NCBI GenBank assembly: GCA_003058495.1
Contig: QBVC01000013.1
Location: forward strand, 62,001 to 126,000
Reading direction: 5' to 3'
DNA: 64,000 nucleotides
Source of the DNA: a gamma proteobacterium symbiont of Ctena orbiculata
GTDB taxonomy: Bacteria > Pseudomonadota > Gammaproteobacteria > Chromatiales > Chromatiaceae
Program-made: the position numbers and the translations under genes
Notes under the pieces: model-generated
Told to the model about the DNA's origin: nothing
Databases searched by the model: none
Seen by the model: the letters and a program-made list of their open reading frames with translations, nothing else
Shown: one piece after another, positions 26,097-34,787 of the stretch
How the letters are laid out: every line of letters starts with the position of its first letter
Position numbering within the stretch: the stretch's first letter is position 1

Positions 26097-26734
26097 ACGT
26101 CTTCCACCATCCTAGTGCCGAAACCCTGGTCGCCCACGCGGCCGGGACCCTGGATCCAGTTCTGATGCCCGTGGTATCACTACACCTGGACCATTGCGAA
26201 CATTGCAGCCAACAACAACGACTGGCGGCCCAGATGGGCGCTGCGTTGTTCGCGCAACCTGCCGATGAGCCCATGCCGCCGTTCGATCTGGAGCGAGGAC
26301 TAGCCGCAGTGAAGCGCAGAATCGCGCACCCGCCGCCACCGGCGGCCAACACACCCGACTTTCTGGGTCGTTTCTCCCCGGCAGCCCTGCAGCAGGTGAT
26401 GTGGCACCGGGTCACGCCGAAAATCGAGATGTTCGAGATCCCCGAACTGAGTGGCGGGGATCACTGGATGCGTCTGTTCCGCTTTCAACCCGGCACCCGG
26501 GTACCGCATCACCGACACGCGGGCGAGGAGTTCTCTCTGGTGCTGCAGGGTTCCTACATCGAGGCGGACGCCTGCTTTGCGACAGGCGATTTCAGTGAAG
26601 CGGACACCACCACACGGCATGCGCAGCAGGTCGATAGCGACATCGCCTGCATCGCATTGATTGCGACGACCGGAAAGATCGCATTTGACAACCTACCGTA
26701 CCGCTGGGCATCACGCCTGTTGGGGCTTGTTTGA
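26093..26734 (+). CDS. chrR: ChrR-family anti-sigma factor with cupin domain
   Basis: A 213-residue zinc-dependent anti-sigma factor that holds the upstream ECF sigma factor inactive. The N-terminal zinc site has His6, His31, Cys35 and Cys38 (HLDHCEHC), the same positions as in the Rhodobacter sphaeroides ChrR. A C-terminal cupin (about 105-200) contains HHRHAGEEF and GDF, the metal-binding motif of the ChrR-cupin. In R. sphaeroides this protein senses singlet oxygen. Here the inducer is unproven, but some reactive oxygen or organic peroxide signal is likely. It overlaps the sigma gene by four bases. Confidence 0.92.
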   Translation: MNVFHHPSAETLVAHAAGTLDPVLMPVVSLHLDHCEHCSQQQRLAAQMGAALFAQPADEPMPPFDLERGLAAVKRRIAHPPPPAANTPDFLGRFSPAALQQVMWHRVTPKIEMFEIPELSGGDHWMRLFRFQPGTRVPHHRHAGEEFSLVLQGSYIEADACFATGDFSEADTTTRHAQQVDSDIACIALIATTGKIAFDNLPYRWASRLLGLV

Positions 26735-26743
26735 ACCCCGGCC

Positions 26744-26921
26744 ACCAGGCAATGGCGGCGGGCGCATCCCTGACTGTCAGATATGGGATCGGGCGGTGCG
26801 GGAACCGATACAACGGGAAGCCTATTTCGAGAACCGCCGGCTGGTGTCCTGCGGGTTCAGCAGAGAGCGGGATGCGGTGGAACGGCTGTGCGCGGTCTGT
26901 GAAGACTACGGTTGATTCCTC
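26744..26921 (+). pseudogene. Decayed 3' fragment of an SDR gene (tail copy C)
   Basis: From 26801 the sequence matches the end of the SDR gene at 13057 closely: GGAACCGATACAACGGGAAG, then TATTTCGAGAACCGCCGGCT, CGGGATGCGGTGGAACGGCT, and GGTTGATTCCTC including the stop and the bases after it. The translated tail is YFENRRLVSCGFSRERDAVE, against YFENRRLVACGFSKERDTVE in the intact protein. Upstream bases are scrambled and no full gene remains. It marks the right edge of cargo 2. Confidence 0.85.
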
Positions 26922-27005
26922 AACAAGAACCCTGGCAATCGAGCCATCCTTGTTTCATCAAAGGATATCCCTTGACCTTGAACGCAGATCTAGTTGCTTG
27001 TTATT

Positions 27006-27731
27006 TCAATACCAGGTAATCATGGAATCGGTAACCAGCTGCTTCCAGGGGCCGTCGGGCACATCTTCTTCTTCGACGAACATCCAATCGACAACATCGA
27101 TATCCGATAGACCAAGATAATCCCTGACCGCGGGTGATACATCCAATCCCGCACTCCCGTTAATCGTGTTGAGCGGTTCGTCCGTACCGAAAACATAATC
27201 CACATCGTCGCTTTCAAAGGGCCCTGCATCCTCCCATTGCGCATAGGCTATACGCGTACCTTTGATGATCATTATCCACCGGTTCTTACACATGGATTCA
27301 TCGTCCGGCCAGACGGCCTTCTCATTGCTCCATGGTATCCGGTCATATGCGGATTGCTTCCTGCCACCCGGGTCAAAGTCGGTGTAGGGCAAGGCAAAAT
27401 AGAAAGGATTCTCCATTGGCACAAACGCGGCTGGATAGTAACCCGACCTCTGATCCGGACTATCAACGCCTCCATAATGCTCCATCCATCTCACATCCCA
27501 TGCACTGTCGTGATTGGCTATATATCCATTCTCTGCACTCGCATCCTCACCTACCCAAAATATGGTTGTAGATACTTCTTCATGAAGGTAATAGCCATTG
27601 TCCACCATTGGCGTCGACTCTGTATTATTTTGGCAGCCAAGCATGCCCAGCAACATGACAATCACCGCTCCATCATAAAAGAAGTTAAGTACAATCCCGC
27701 CTCTATAAGAAAACAACCGCCTACCACGCAT
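27006..27731 (-). CDS. Lipoprotein with DPBB/expansin-like features
   Basis: A 241-residue probable lipoprotein: a hydrophobic stretch ends in LGMLGC, a plausible lipobox with Cys near residue 33. The mature part is rich in Trp, Tyr and Asp and has the pattern YAQWEDAGPF, YVFG, GLDVSPAVRDYL and VDWMFV. I associate this with double-psi beta-barrel proteins (RlpA/expansin-like) of bacterial envelopes, with Cys-Lys-Asn in the core. It lies next to a GH5 glycosidase and a polysaccharide deacetylase on the same strand, suggesting a role in handling an envelope or exopolysaccharide. The start ATG has only a weak ribosome binding site. Confidence 0.65.
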   Translation of the reverse strand: MRGRRLFSYRGGIVLNFFYDGAVIVMLLGMLGCQNNTESTPMVDNGYYLHEEVSTTIFWVGEDASAENGYIANHDSAWDVRWMEHYGGVDSPDQRSGYYPAAFVPMENPFYFALPYTDFDPGGRKQSAYDRIPWSNEKAVWPDDESMCKNRWIMIIKGTRIAYAQWEDAGPFESDDVDYVFGTDEPLNTINGSAGLDVSPAVRDYLGLSDIDVVDWMFVEEEDVPDGPWKQLVTDSMITWY

Positions 27732-27817
27732 GTTAACAGCCTATTCTAAATCCCATATCTTTCATCTTAGATACACGTATTGGAGAAAACAGATCGCCAC
27801 CAGGACGATATCAGGCC

Positions 27818-29596
27818 TCACTGCCGCCAAGCGCTCAGCTCTTGCAGCAAGGTCTCCATCAATACCTCGTTGGGTGATCCTGGTGGCGTTTTCTGGTCGG
27901 TCAGGTAAAGTCCCATATGGTTGCCGTGGTAATTCCAGTAGGCGAAACTCAATTGGTATTTGCGAAACAGCGAGAGCATATCGTTGATCCAGCGGCTACC
28001 GCCCTTGCCTCGCATCTCAAAACACGCTCTTACTAGACCGAACTCCATGACCGACATTGGAACATTGTGCTCAACACCGAATTTGAGCCATTCATTCAAT
28101 TTCTGTTCAAGGTATTCCCGGTCACGTTGCAGGAATGGTTTTGTCTCTGTGTCCAGTGGGGGTGCGTAAAAATCCAGTTCAAAACCAGCGCGTGTTTTTG
28201 CGTCTGTCGTATCGTATTCGACAGCCTGCCCCTTCATGTAGCCGATAACCTGATAGCTGTGACCGGTTTTCACGCGAAACCAGCGTTTCTCGCTGCTCCA
28301 ACCGACGATTCCCCGGTCTCCGGTAAGCGCAATGGCAAGACTGTGGTCGTCATTGCTACCATCGCTCTCCACCCGGCTCAGTCCGTGTTTTCCCGGTTGA
28401 TCGGCAACAGGTCTCTCCCAGTCCCACCATTGCCATATCGTCTCCTGGTTAAGCGGCTCGTGGAAGACTTCACCCAGATAACGCCCGTCTGCCGCGTATT
28501 CCACTACCTTGAGGTTGTCGAACTGGATGTTGCCTCGAATATTGCCGCGCGCCACCATGATCGGCAGAGCAGCCACGACCTGAGGGTCGGTAACGGTGAC
28601 GGGTTTGCTCTGATAGAGACGCCAGGAGGAGTCACCCGGCACCAGCGTCTCACTGAGGATTCGCTGATTGGATACGAGCCGCTGTCGGCCTGTGGGTACT
28701 ATTGCCGCCGAGTCGGGGTAGTGGCCACCGTCCGTAAGTGGGCGCGCCACCCAGGATGCAAACTGATGAGTGTACTCAAGCGGCTCATAGAAATGGAAGT
28801 CATACATGACATTGTTGTCCTTCACCAAAAACTGGGAAGGAATATTCTTGGTGCCATATTTTCCATTCACCCCATAGAGACGCTCAATGATGATGAGGTG
28901 ATTGTCATCCACCTCACGGATGGCGGCGACCAGGCGTTCGGCCAGCAGGCGCCACTTGTCACCAGTGCTGTCGTTGGTCACCGGTTCGTTGAGGACGTCA
29001 TACGCAGCGATATGAGGTTCATCGCGATACCGTTTCGCGATGGCTTGCCACAGATCGACATTCTCCTGCTGCAGCGCAGGATCGTCCCACAGGCCAAAGT
29101 CCAGCTTAGGGCTTGTGGGATCGAGCCAGAAGCCGCCGATAGGGCTATGCAGATCCAGCACCAGCATCAAATCGTACTTACGTGCCAATGCCACATTCCT
29201 GTCGAGCCAAGCCCAGAAGTGCTGGGGATTGTCCCGGTACCAGTTGCCGTTGAAGGCGAAACGAATGCTGTTGAAACCCAAGGTCTTCACGCGTTCGAAA
29301 TCCTTTTCCGAGTGGTGATTGGAATTGAGAAGATCGAACTCCCGCGAGTCGTAATTGTAATAGTTGGAGAAGCAGATTGCTCTTAGGGTTAGCGGGACAC
29401 CCTGTCTAACCAGGCGACGCCCCTGGGCGTGAACAAACGATAAACTGTTATCCGGCGATGCACGCTGCGGTTTCCCCTCTATCGACTTGTCCGGAACAGG
29501 CATCGCAGATGAACAGACTGCATACATCAGCGCCAGTAGACCGATTACCACCAGTCCATAATAGTTATTGCTTCGCATGGAAAGACTCTTCAACAT
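27818..29596 (-). CDS. GH5-family glycoside hydrolase with inserted beta-rich domain
   Basis: A 592-residue exported enzyme with an N-terminal hydrophobic signal/anchor (about 14-33). The TIM-barrel GH5 signature is present: acid/base Glu204 in DVLNEP, and a nucleophile candidate Glu518 in SVMEFG. Between barrel strand FHFYEP (267-272) and the nucleophile region sits an unusual ~170-residue insert (about 310-480), beta-rich, with DNLKVVEY and a jelly-roll feel, possibly a carbohydrate-binding module. GH5 enzymes cut beta-1,4-glucans and mannans; the real substrate is unknown. It is 13 bases after the polysaccharide deacetylase gene, so the two are co-transcribed. An ATG at 29578 is an alternative start. 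Confidence 0.82.
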   Translation of the reverse strand: MLKSLSMRSNNYYGLVVIGLLALMYAVCSSAMPVPDKSIEGKPQRASPDNSLSFVHAQGRRLVRQGVPLTLRAICFSNYYNYDSREFDLLNSNHHSEKDFERVKTLGFNSIRFAFNGNWYRDNPQHFWAWLDRNVALARKYDLMLVLDLHSPIGGFWLDPTSPKLDFGLWDDPALQQENVDLWQAIAKRYRDEPHIAAYDVLNEPVTNDSTGDKWRLLAERLVAAIREVDDNHLIIIERLYGVNGKYGTKNIPSQFLVKDNNVMYDFHFYEPLEYTHQFASWVARPLTDGGHYPDSAAIVPTGRQRLVSNQRILSETLVPGDSSWRLYQSKPVTVTDPQVVAALPIMVARGNIRGNIQFDNLKVVEYAADGRYLGEVFHEPLNQETIWQWWDWERPVADQPGKHGLSRVESDGSNDDHSLAIALTGDRGIVGWSSEKRWFRVKTGHSYQVIGYMKGQAVEYDTTDAKTRAGFELDFYAPPLDTETKPFLQRDREYLEQKLNEWLKFGVEHNVPMSVMEFGLVRACFEMRGKGGSRWINDMLSLFRKYQLSFAYWNYHGNHMGLYLTDQKTPPGSPNEVLMETLLQELSAWRQ

Positions 29597-29609
29597 CGGG
29601 AATTAACTA

Positions 29610-30878
29610 CTAATCGATAGAATGTTCGCGAATCAGGTTGTAGACCTCATGTACCGGCTTAACCTCGATCTCCTCCTTGTCAATCATCTCCACCAGCTCG
29701 ACAAACTGCGCTTCACTGAACTCAAGATCGTTTGCGGGTTTTTCCGCAAGATAGTGAAACATCAATATCAACCACTGATTATTCGCTTTCGCGAGCCTAA
29801 CCTCTCTACGCAGATCCTCAATCGATGTGTCGTGCATGACGTTGTAGGTGCGCAGCAGCCAACGATCGCCTGGCGGCAAGGTCTCCATCCCGCCCCCGGC
29901 GATGCGTGCGGTGTCGAACGCAGTACGGGTCATCGCCTGGACATATGTGCGGTTCTGCTGCCCCAGAGGATAGGCCAAGTGACGCATGGAATTGGAAAAG
30001 CCGCCTTGTTCCAGGGTTTGCAGCACGCTCTCTATTTCGGTTTTCAGGGTCAATGCGTCAAAATCGACAAACGGGGTCGCGTGATGGGAGGAGATGCCCC
30101 AGCCAAGCCGCTGCATCTCTTTTAGCTGCACCTCTGTCAGGTAGCCTGTTTTACCGATGGTTTGCGGAATAATATAAGCGGTGCCGGCCTGTCCATATCG
30201 CGCCATGATCTTTGCCGCCAGCATATGATCGTCATAACCGTCATCGAATGTATAGGACAACATTGCGGGCATTTGCGCCGACGTAACCTTGATGTCAGTG
30301 AAATCGAATACGAGCGGCGCCAAGGCATTGTCCTGTAGATAGATACCCAGGTAGCGTATCGCATCAGATTTAGGCTCGCCGGTCATCTTTGCGTTGCCCA
30401 GTCCGAAGGAAAAGGTATGCCATGCATCGGCCTGGAGAAGATTGAAGCTCTTAACCGTATACAAAGGAATAGGAATGGAAAAATAGCTTTCAAAGGATTT
30501 GTCGCTGGCAAATCGAAGCTCAATACCCGCCAAGTAGTCGATGCTGTTAATGCGCATCTGAAAGCTAAGGATCTTTTTCTGCAAATCGAGCTTTAACGTC
30601 TCCGACTGAATGAATACCGGCCGACCGTCTCCCTCCGTACCCACACGCATCCATTCCTCCGGCAGATCCATGCTCATCGGCGCCTGCCAGCCGGTTCCCC
30701 ACTGGGACTGCAGCTCCCGGATCGCAATACTCTGATTTGCGTGCAGTAAGGCTGGAAACAGGGTGAACAACAATATTCCCAGCAACCAAAGCGATGCTGC
30801 GGGCTTTAGGGAAGTGGTGATGGGCGGGAAAATTTCAGGCTCTGTTCCGAGCACTCTTGTAGCGGCGAAAAGGGTCAT
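29610..30878 (-). CDS. Polysaccharide deacetylase (NodB/CE4-like)
   Basis: A 422-residue protein with an N-terminal signal anchor (about 30-47). An N-terminal ~190 residues of beta-sandwich type, possibly carbohydrate binding, precede a NodB domain. The catalytic motif TFDDGYDD is intact, and SSHHATPF provides the metal-binding histidines, in a variant of the usual SHTxxH. MFHY gives the late histidine. It should remove acetyl or N-acetyl groups from a polysaccharide in the periplasm or outside. It leads the glycosidase gene in a likely two- or three-gene operon, resembling systems that trim exported glycans. Confidence 0.8.
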   Translation of the reverse strand: MTLFAATRVLGTEPEIFPPITTSLKPAASLWLLGILLFTLFPALLHANQSIAIRELQSQWGTGWQAPMSMDLPEEWMRVGTEGDGRPVFIQSETLKLDLQKKILSFQMRINSIDYLAGIELRFASDKSFESYFSIPIPLYTVKSFNLLQADAWHTFSFGLGNAKMTGEPKSDAIRYLGIYLQDNALAPLVFDFTDIKVTSAQMPAMLSYTFDDGYDDHMLAAKIMARYGQAGTAYIIPQTIGKTGYLTEVQLKEMQRLGWGISSHHATPFVDFDALTLKTEIESVLQTLEQGGFSNSMRHLAYPLGQQNRTYVQAMTRTAFDTARIAGGGMETLPPGDRWLLRTYNVMHDTSIEDLRREVRLAKANNQWLILMFHYLAEKPANDLEFSEAQFVELVEMIDKEEIEVKPVHEVYNLIREHSID

Positions 30879-31733
30879 TTTTCAGCGTCCAATCAAATGC
30901 GACTATCCATGATCAGGCCATTTTTGCATTGGACTGACCAATTATTATATTAATCAGGCGTGAGCATAAAAGCATTGCTGATTCATTGCACATAGAAATT
31001 ATTTTTGGTAGTCGGCACCAAGGCCTTCTTCCAGTATGGGGATGCAAAGAAATCGCACTTAAATCTGATACTTATCATACTACGCATACTGAATACGCTG
31101 CAGTTTTCTTTGCTACACAACGGTGCTCTATCCTGTTGTGACAGTCCCGGTCTATTGAACTCACATATCCATATCGGTGAAAGAGCGTCTTCTACATATC
31201 AGGCGGATTTTCGAGCAGCGGGAAATACCAGGGTGCGCACGGCAGCCGCAGACCCGGTCGGATACATACAATGCAATCTCGAAACAGAAAGCGGAGTGAA
31301 GATCCAGCTACATGCCGGACACCTCTCCTCTGATATGACCTGGCACCCTGTGTTCCGTGGATAATTGAGCATATTCCCTTCCACAACTGATTGATTTCAC
31401 CATTCCGGACATGGAAACATCATTGAACCGCCGCCCCGGAAAAAGGTTAGACCAAGAGCCTTCCCCTTTCTGATATTTCCATATTACTCAGCAAGTTATA
31501 GAGCTGGATAAGATGTGCGCCGCCACTTTTGAACACAGTTGTCAGCTACTAAATACACAGGCTATGTAGGTGACCTCCTTACATGATCCACGCACCTTCT
31601 TTTCACTGTCGGAGTAGAAGTTATTGGTTACTGTGCCGCACTTTCCCTGTCAGCAATCAACAGGTTCCTGCTAATGACAATAAACTTTTGGAAAGGTATT
31701 GACTGATTAGTCACTCATTGTTATATTTTGCCC
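30879..31733. other. Long intergenic region, no convincing gene
   Basis: About 850 bases between divergent operons. Open frames near 31005-31384 have no ribosome binding site, and overlap one another on both strands, so I do not call them. The right end holds the TetR operator at 31700-31713 and presumably the tetR promoter; the left end must hold the promoter of the deacetylase operon. I see nothing else. Confidence 0.5.
31700..31713. promoter_or_regulatory. TetR-type operator upstream of the tetR gene
   Basis: TGACTGATTAGTCA is an inverted repeat (TGACT, 4-base centre, AGTCA) 20 bases before the regulator start. The same 14 bases recur at 32318-32331, with matching flanks, before the aldehyde dehydrogenase gene. 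That pairing supports autoregulation and control of the downstream operon. Confidence 0.8.
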
Positions 31734-32300
31734 ATGAGTGACAAAAAAACCCAACTGCTGGAAGCCGCTATCGACCTCTTCTCAAAGGAGGGATTCTGGA
31801 ATACGTCTACCGCCCGTATCTCCAAGCACGCCAAGGTTGCCACAGGCACCCTCTTCAACTACTTCCCCTCCAAGGAAGCGTTGATCGATGAAGTGTATGT
31901 CACCTTAAAGCATGAGGCGATGGATGCCATGTTCCAGGGCCCAGCCGGTCCGGATGATCTGGAGGCCCTCTTCAAACAGGTTTATGTGAATTATGTCCGT
32001 TGGGGTGTCGCCAACCCGGTTCGCTTCAAATTACTGGAACAGTTAAAGCTCTCGGATCTGGTGAGCCAGGAGACACAACAGCGCATCTACAGCGAGCTCA
32101 GCGATACGAAGGAACTCTTCCGGAGCGCTATTCGTGATGGCAAGTTGGTGGATGTCACTGTGGACTACCTAACTGCATTAATCACCGTGAATATTGAAAC
32201 CTCGGTGAAATACGCCGTGGACAACAAATTGAAAGGCAAGGCCCTGGACAAATTTTGTGACAAGGGCTTTGCGCTACTGTGGAAGGGCATAACACCATAA
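31734..32300 (+). CDS. TetR-family transcriptional repressor
   Basis: A 188-residue regulator. The N-terminal helix-turn-helix reads AAIDLFSKEGFWNTSTARIS, then KVATGTLFNYFPSKEALID, the standard TetR pattern. The C-terminal ligand domain is typical in size; its inducer is unknown, though the target genes suggest a fatty aldehyde, ester or lipid-like compound. The ATG at 31734 is preferred over an in-frame TTG two codons earlier. Its operator precedes it and is repeated before the next operon 18 bases after this gene ends. Confidence 0.9.
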   Translation: MSDKKTQLLEAAIDLFSKEGFWNTSTARISKHAKVATGTLFNYFPSKEALIDEVYVTLKHEAMDAMFQGPAGPDDLEALFKQVYVNYVRWGVANPVRFKLLEQLKLSDLVSQETQQRIYSELSDTKELFRSAIRDGKLVDVTVDYLTALITVNIETSVKYAVDNKLKGKALDKFCDKGFALLWKGITP

Positions 32301-32317
32301 ATTATTTACTTCATTAA

Positions 32318-32331
32318 TGACTGATTAGTCA
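32318..32331. promoter_or_regulatory. TetR-type operator upstream of the aldehyde dehydrogenase operon
   Basis: The second copy of TGACTGATTAGTCA, 33 bases before the aldehyde dehydrogenase start. The flanks also match those of the first site (19 of 21 bases), so the same repressor should bind both. Confidence 0.8.
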
Positions 32332-32363
32332 ATCATTTCTATAGCTCAACCAAGGGAAAAACG

Positions 32364-33965
32364 ATGAAAGCAACCGAAGCAATTGATCAACTGAATCCGC
32401 AAAAGTGGGGGCAAACCAACTGCAGTGATCGGTTGCAGTTGCTTAACCAGGTACGCTGCAACCTCAAGGAATATGGAGGAGAACTGGCCCACGCAGACAC
32501 GGAGATGAAAAACGGCCTGATGGGTGAAGCACACTACAACGATGCCATCTCAGGCGTCTCCACAGTCGTGCCTATGGCGACCGCGATTAATGCCTGCATC
32601 GATCTCTACGAAAGCCTCAAGCACGGCACCATGCCGAAACCGATCTCAGTCAATAAAGTTGCTGACGGGCTTTACGACATCCACGTCTTTCCGAGCCATA
32701 CACGCGACAAGATCATCTACAGCGGCCGTAAGGATATTCTGCGGGTAATGGGCGAACCCCGGCAGGTAAATCCGATGGAAAAGACCGCTGGTGTCATTGC
32801 CGTTCTGGGCGCGGGCAACTATTCGTCGGCCCTGGAGATGGTCAAGGCCATCTTCCTGGAAAATTGCGCAGTGGTGCATAAACCACATCACCTCAATGAC
32901 AAGACAGACCGGATCTGGGCAAAAATCATGGAGCCGCTGGCGAAACATGGCGTCCTCTCCTTCTGCGATGCCGATCAGGGTCGAGAGCTTACTGCTGACG
33001 AGCGACTGTCCAAGATCTATTTCACCGGTGGTACTGCCACCGCCAAAGCAATTATGAACGCCACCGATACTGAACTGGTGTCTGAATGCGGCGGCAACAA
33101 TCCATGCATAATCGTTCCCGGCGACAGGCCCTGGACCGAAAAGGAAATCGCCCATCAGGCCACCCATATCATCACCATCGCCAAACTTAACGGTGGCGCC
33201 GTTTGTGGACGGACACAGACTATCGTCACTTCAAAGAACTGGACTCAGCGTGAAGCGTTCCTGGCAGCGTTGAAAAAGGCGATTGTCGAAGATACCCCGG
33301 CAGCAGGCACCTACTACCCCGGTTCTGATGAGGTTACAAAGAGCTTTCTTGAAGCCTACCCCGAAGCCGAGATACTCAAGCCAGAAGGCGGTAAATACAA
33401 AAGCGCCGATTTCATGATGATTACCGGTGTCGATGAGGATAGTTACTCCATTACCCACGAGGCCTTCTGCCAGATCATCGATGAAGTTGCACTGGACACA
33501 CCTGCCAATGCTATGGGGTTTCTGCCCAGAGCGGTAGAATTCTGTAACACCCGTCTGCTGGGTACCCTGGGTTCGGCCATCCTGATCGACGAAGACACCA
33601 AATCGGCAAATCAGTCCGTACTCGATCAGGCCATTACTGATATGGAATATGGCGCCGTCGCCGTCAATACCATGCCGCCGATGATCTTCCTCAATCCCTA
33701 CCTGACCTGGGGTGGTAACGAGGAGGACAAGGAACTGGTCTCAGGCCGGGGCAACTTCGGTAATGCCCTCTGCTTCGAGAATGTCGAGAAGTCGATCATC
33801 ATCGACAATTTCATGTCACCTGGCCACATGATGATGACCAACAAGGGAGCCTTCGACACCCTTGCAACTAACATGACACGTTATGCTGTCGAACCCGATT
33901 GGACAAACCTGCTTAGAATGATGGGCGGCGCCATCGTTAGCAGTTTCAAAGGCAAAGATTTTTAG
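32364..33965 (+). CDS. Aldehyde dehydrogenase family protein
   Basis: A 533-residue NAD(P)+-dependent aldehyde dehydrogenase superfamily member that should oxidise an aldehyde to an acid. Catalytic Cys281 (GGAVCGRTQ), the general base Glu241 (VSECGGNNP) and the cofactor turn FTGGTATAK (220-228) are all visible, with the conserved Asn in GAGNYSS. The N-terminal ~90 residues are longer than usual. It leads an operon with lipase, SRPBCC and NAD(P)-binding genes and is preceded by a TetR operator. The substrate is unassigned; fatty aldehydes are plausible. Confidence 0.88.
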   Translation: MKATEAIDQLNPQKWGQTNCSDRLQLLNQVRCNLKEYGGELAHADTEMKNGLMGEAHYNDAISGVSTVVPMATAINACIDLYESLKHGTMPKPISVNKVADGLYDIHVFPSHTRDKIIYSGRKDILRVMGEPRQVNPMEKTAGVIAVLGAGNYSSALEMVKAIFLENCAVVHKPHHLNDKTDRIWAKIMEPLAKHGVLSFCDADQGRELTADERLSKIYFTGGTATAKAIMNATDTELVSECGGNNPCIIVPGDRPWTEKEIAHQATHIITIAKLNGGAVCGRTQTIVTSKNWTQREAFLAALKKAIVEDTPAAGTYYPGSDEVTKSFLEAYPEAEILKPEGGKYKSADFMMITGVDEDSYSITHEAFCQIIDEVALDTPANAMGFLPRAVEFCNTRLLGTLGSAILIDEDTKSANQSVLDQAITDMEYGAVAVNTMPPMIFLNPYLTWGGNEEDKELVSGRGNFGNALCFENVEKSIIIDNFMSPGHMMMTNKGAFDTLATNMTRYAVEPDWTNLLRMMGGAIVSSFKGKDF

Positions 33966-33992
33966 AATACTTAAACAAAAAGTTGTGAAGAA

Positions 33993-34739
33993 ATGAAAAA
34001 GACAGTTTTCAGTCTCGCAGTGCTACTGGTATCCGTATACCTTTCCACGGCCTTTGCCACTTGGTCAGGGGAAAAGGATCTCAGTAAAAAGGAAGTTGTA
34101 GTGCTGTTGCATGGCCTTGGTCGCAGCAACATCGCCATGTGGCGACTGGCCGGAAGACTTGAAGATGCGGGCTATGACGTTCAGCAGGTCGGGTACAGCT
34201 CTATCAATACAACCACCGATGAAGTGATTGCAGACATCACCAAGCAAATCGATGACTGCTGTGCAAGCGAAAAGCGTATCGTCCACTTTGTCGGTCACTC
34301 ACTCGGTGGGTTGCTGATTCGAGCTTATTTACAGGAAAACATCTTGAAACAACTTGGAAACACCGTACTGATTGGTACGCCTAATAAAGGGACAGAAATC
34401 GCCGATCAACTCAAGGGCAACTGCCTGGTAGAGTTGCTGGTACCGATGGCTACTGCACTGGGCACTGATGAGAGGAGCCTTCCAAAAACGCTTGAATTCC
34501 CATACTACCCTGTCGGTGTGATCGCCGGAGTATACGACAGTGGACTCAATGAGGAAATTCTGCCTGGCCGTGACGACGGCCTGGTTCCGGTAGAGTCAAC
34601 GAAGCTGGAGGGGATGAGTGACTTTATAGAAATCGAGTCAGGTCACTCGATGATGCGATACAACGAAGATGTAGCATCTCAAACCATTCACTTCCTGAAA
34701 AATGGCAAGTTCGATAAAGGTGAAAATGCCGGACAGTGA
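33993..34739 (+). CDS. Secreted alpha/beta-hydrolase (lipase-like)
   Basis: A 248-residue exported hydrolase with a signal peptide ending near TAFATW. The nucleophile elbow GHSLGG places Ser103; HGLG at 40-43 forms the oxyanion-hole region; Asp in GRDDGLV and His in SGHSMM complete a triad. The fold resembles class I lipases and PGAP1-like hydrolases acting on lipids or esters. It lies 27 bases after the aldehyde dehydrogenase, so the operon could cleave an ester and oxidise the released product. Confidence 0.82.
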   Translation: MKKTVFSLAVLLVSVYLSTAFATWSGEKDLSKKEVVVLLHGLGRSNIAMWRLAGRLEDAGYDVQQVGYSSINTTTDEVIADITKQIDDCCASEKRIVHFVGHSLGGLLIRAYLQENILKQLGNTVLIGTPNKGTEIADQLKGNCLVELLVPMATALGTDERSLPKTLEFPYYPVGVIAGVYDSGLNEEILPGRDDGLVPVESTKLEGMSDFIEIESGHSMMRYNEDVASQTIHFLKNGKFDKGENAGQ

Positions 34740-34787
34740 CGGCTATGTGATGCGAAACGTCACCTATCAAAAGAGGAGAAATCAGAG

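Noticed and set aside
28067-29386. 439-codon frame antisense to the GH5 gene
   Set aside because: It covers the GH5 catalytic region on the opposite strand and has no independent support.
31005-31384. Short open frames on both strands in the long spacer
   Set aside because: They overlap each other, lack ribosome binding sites and have no protein-like pattern.
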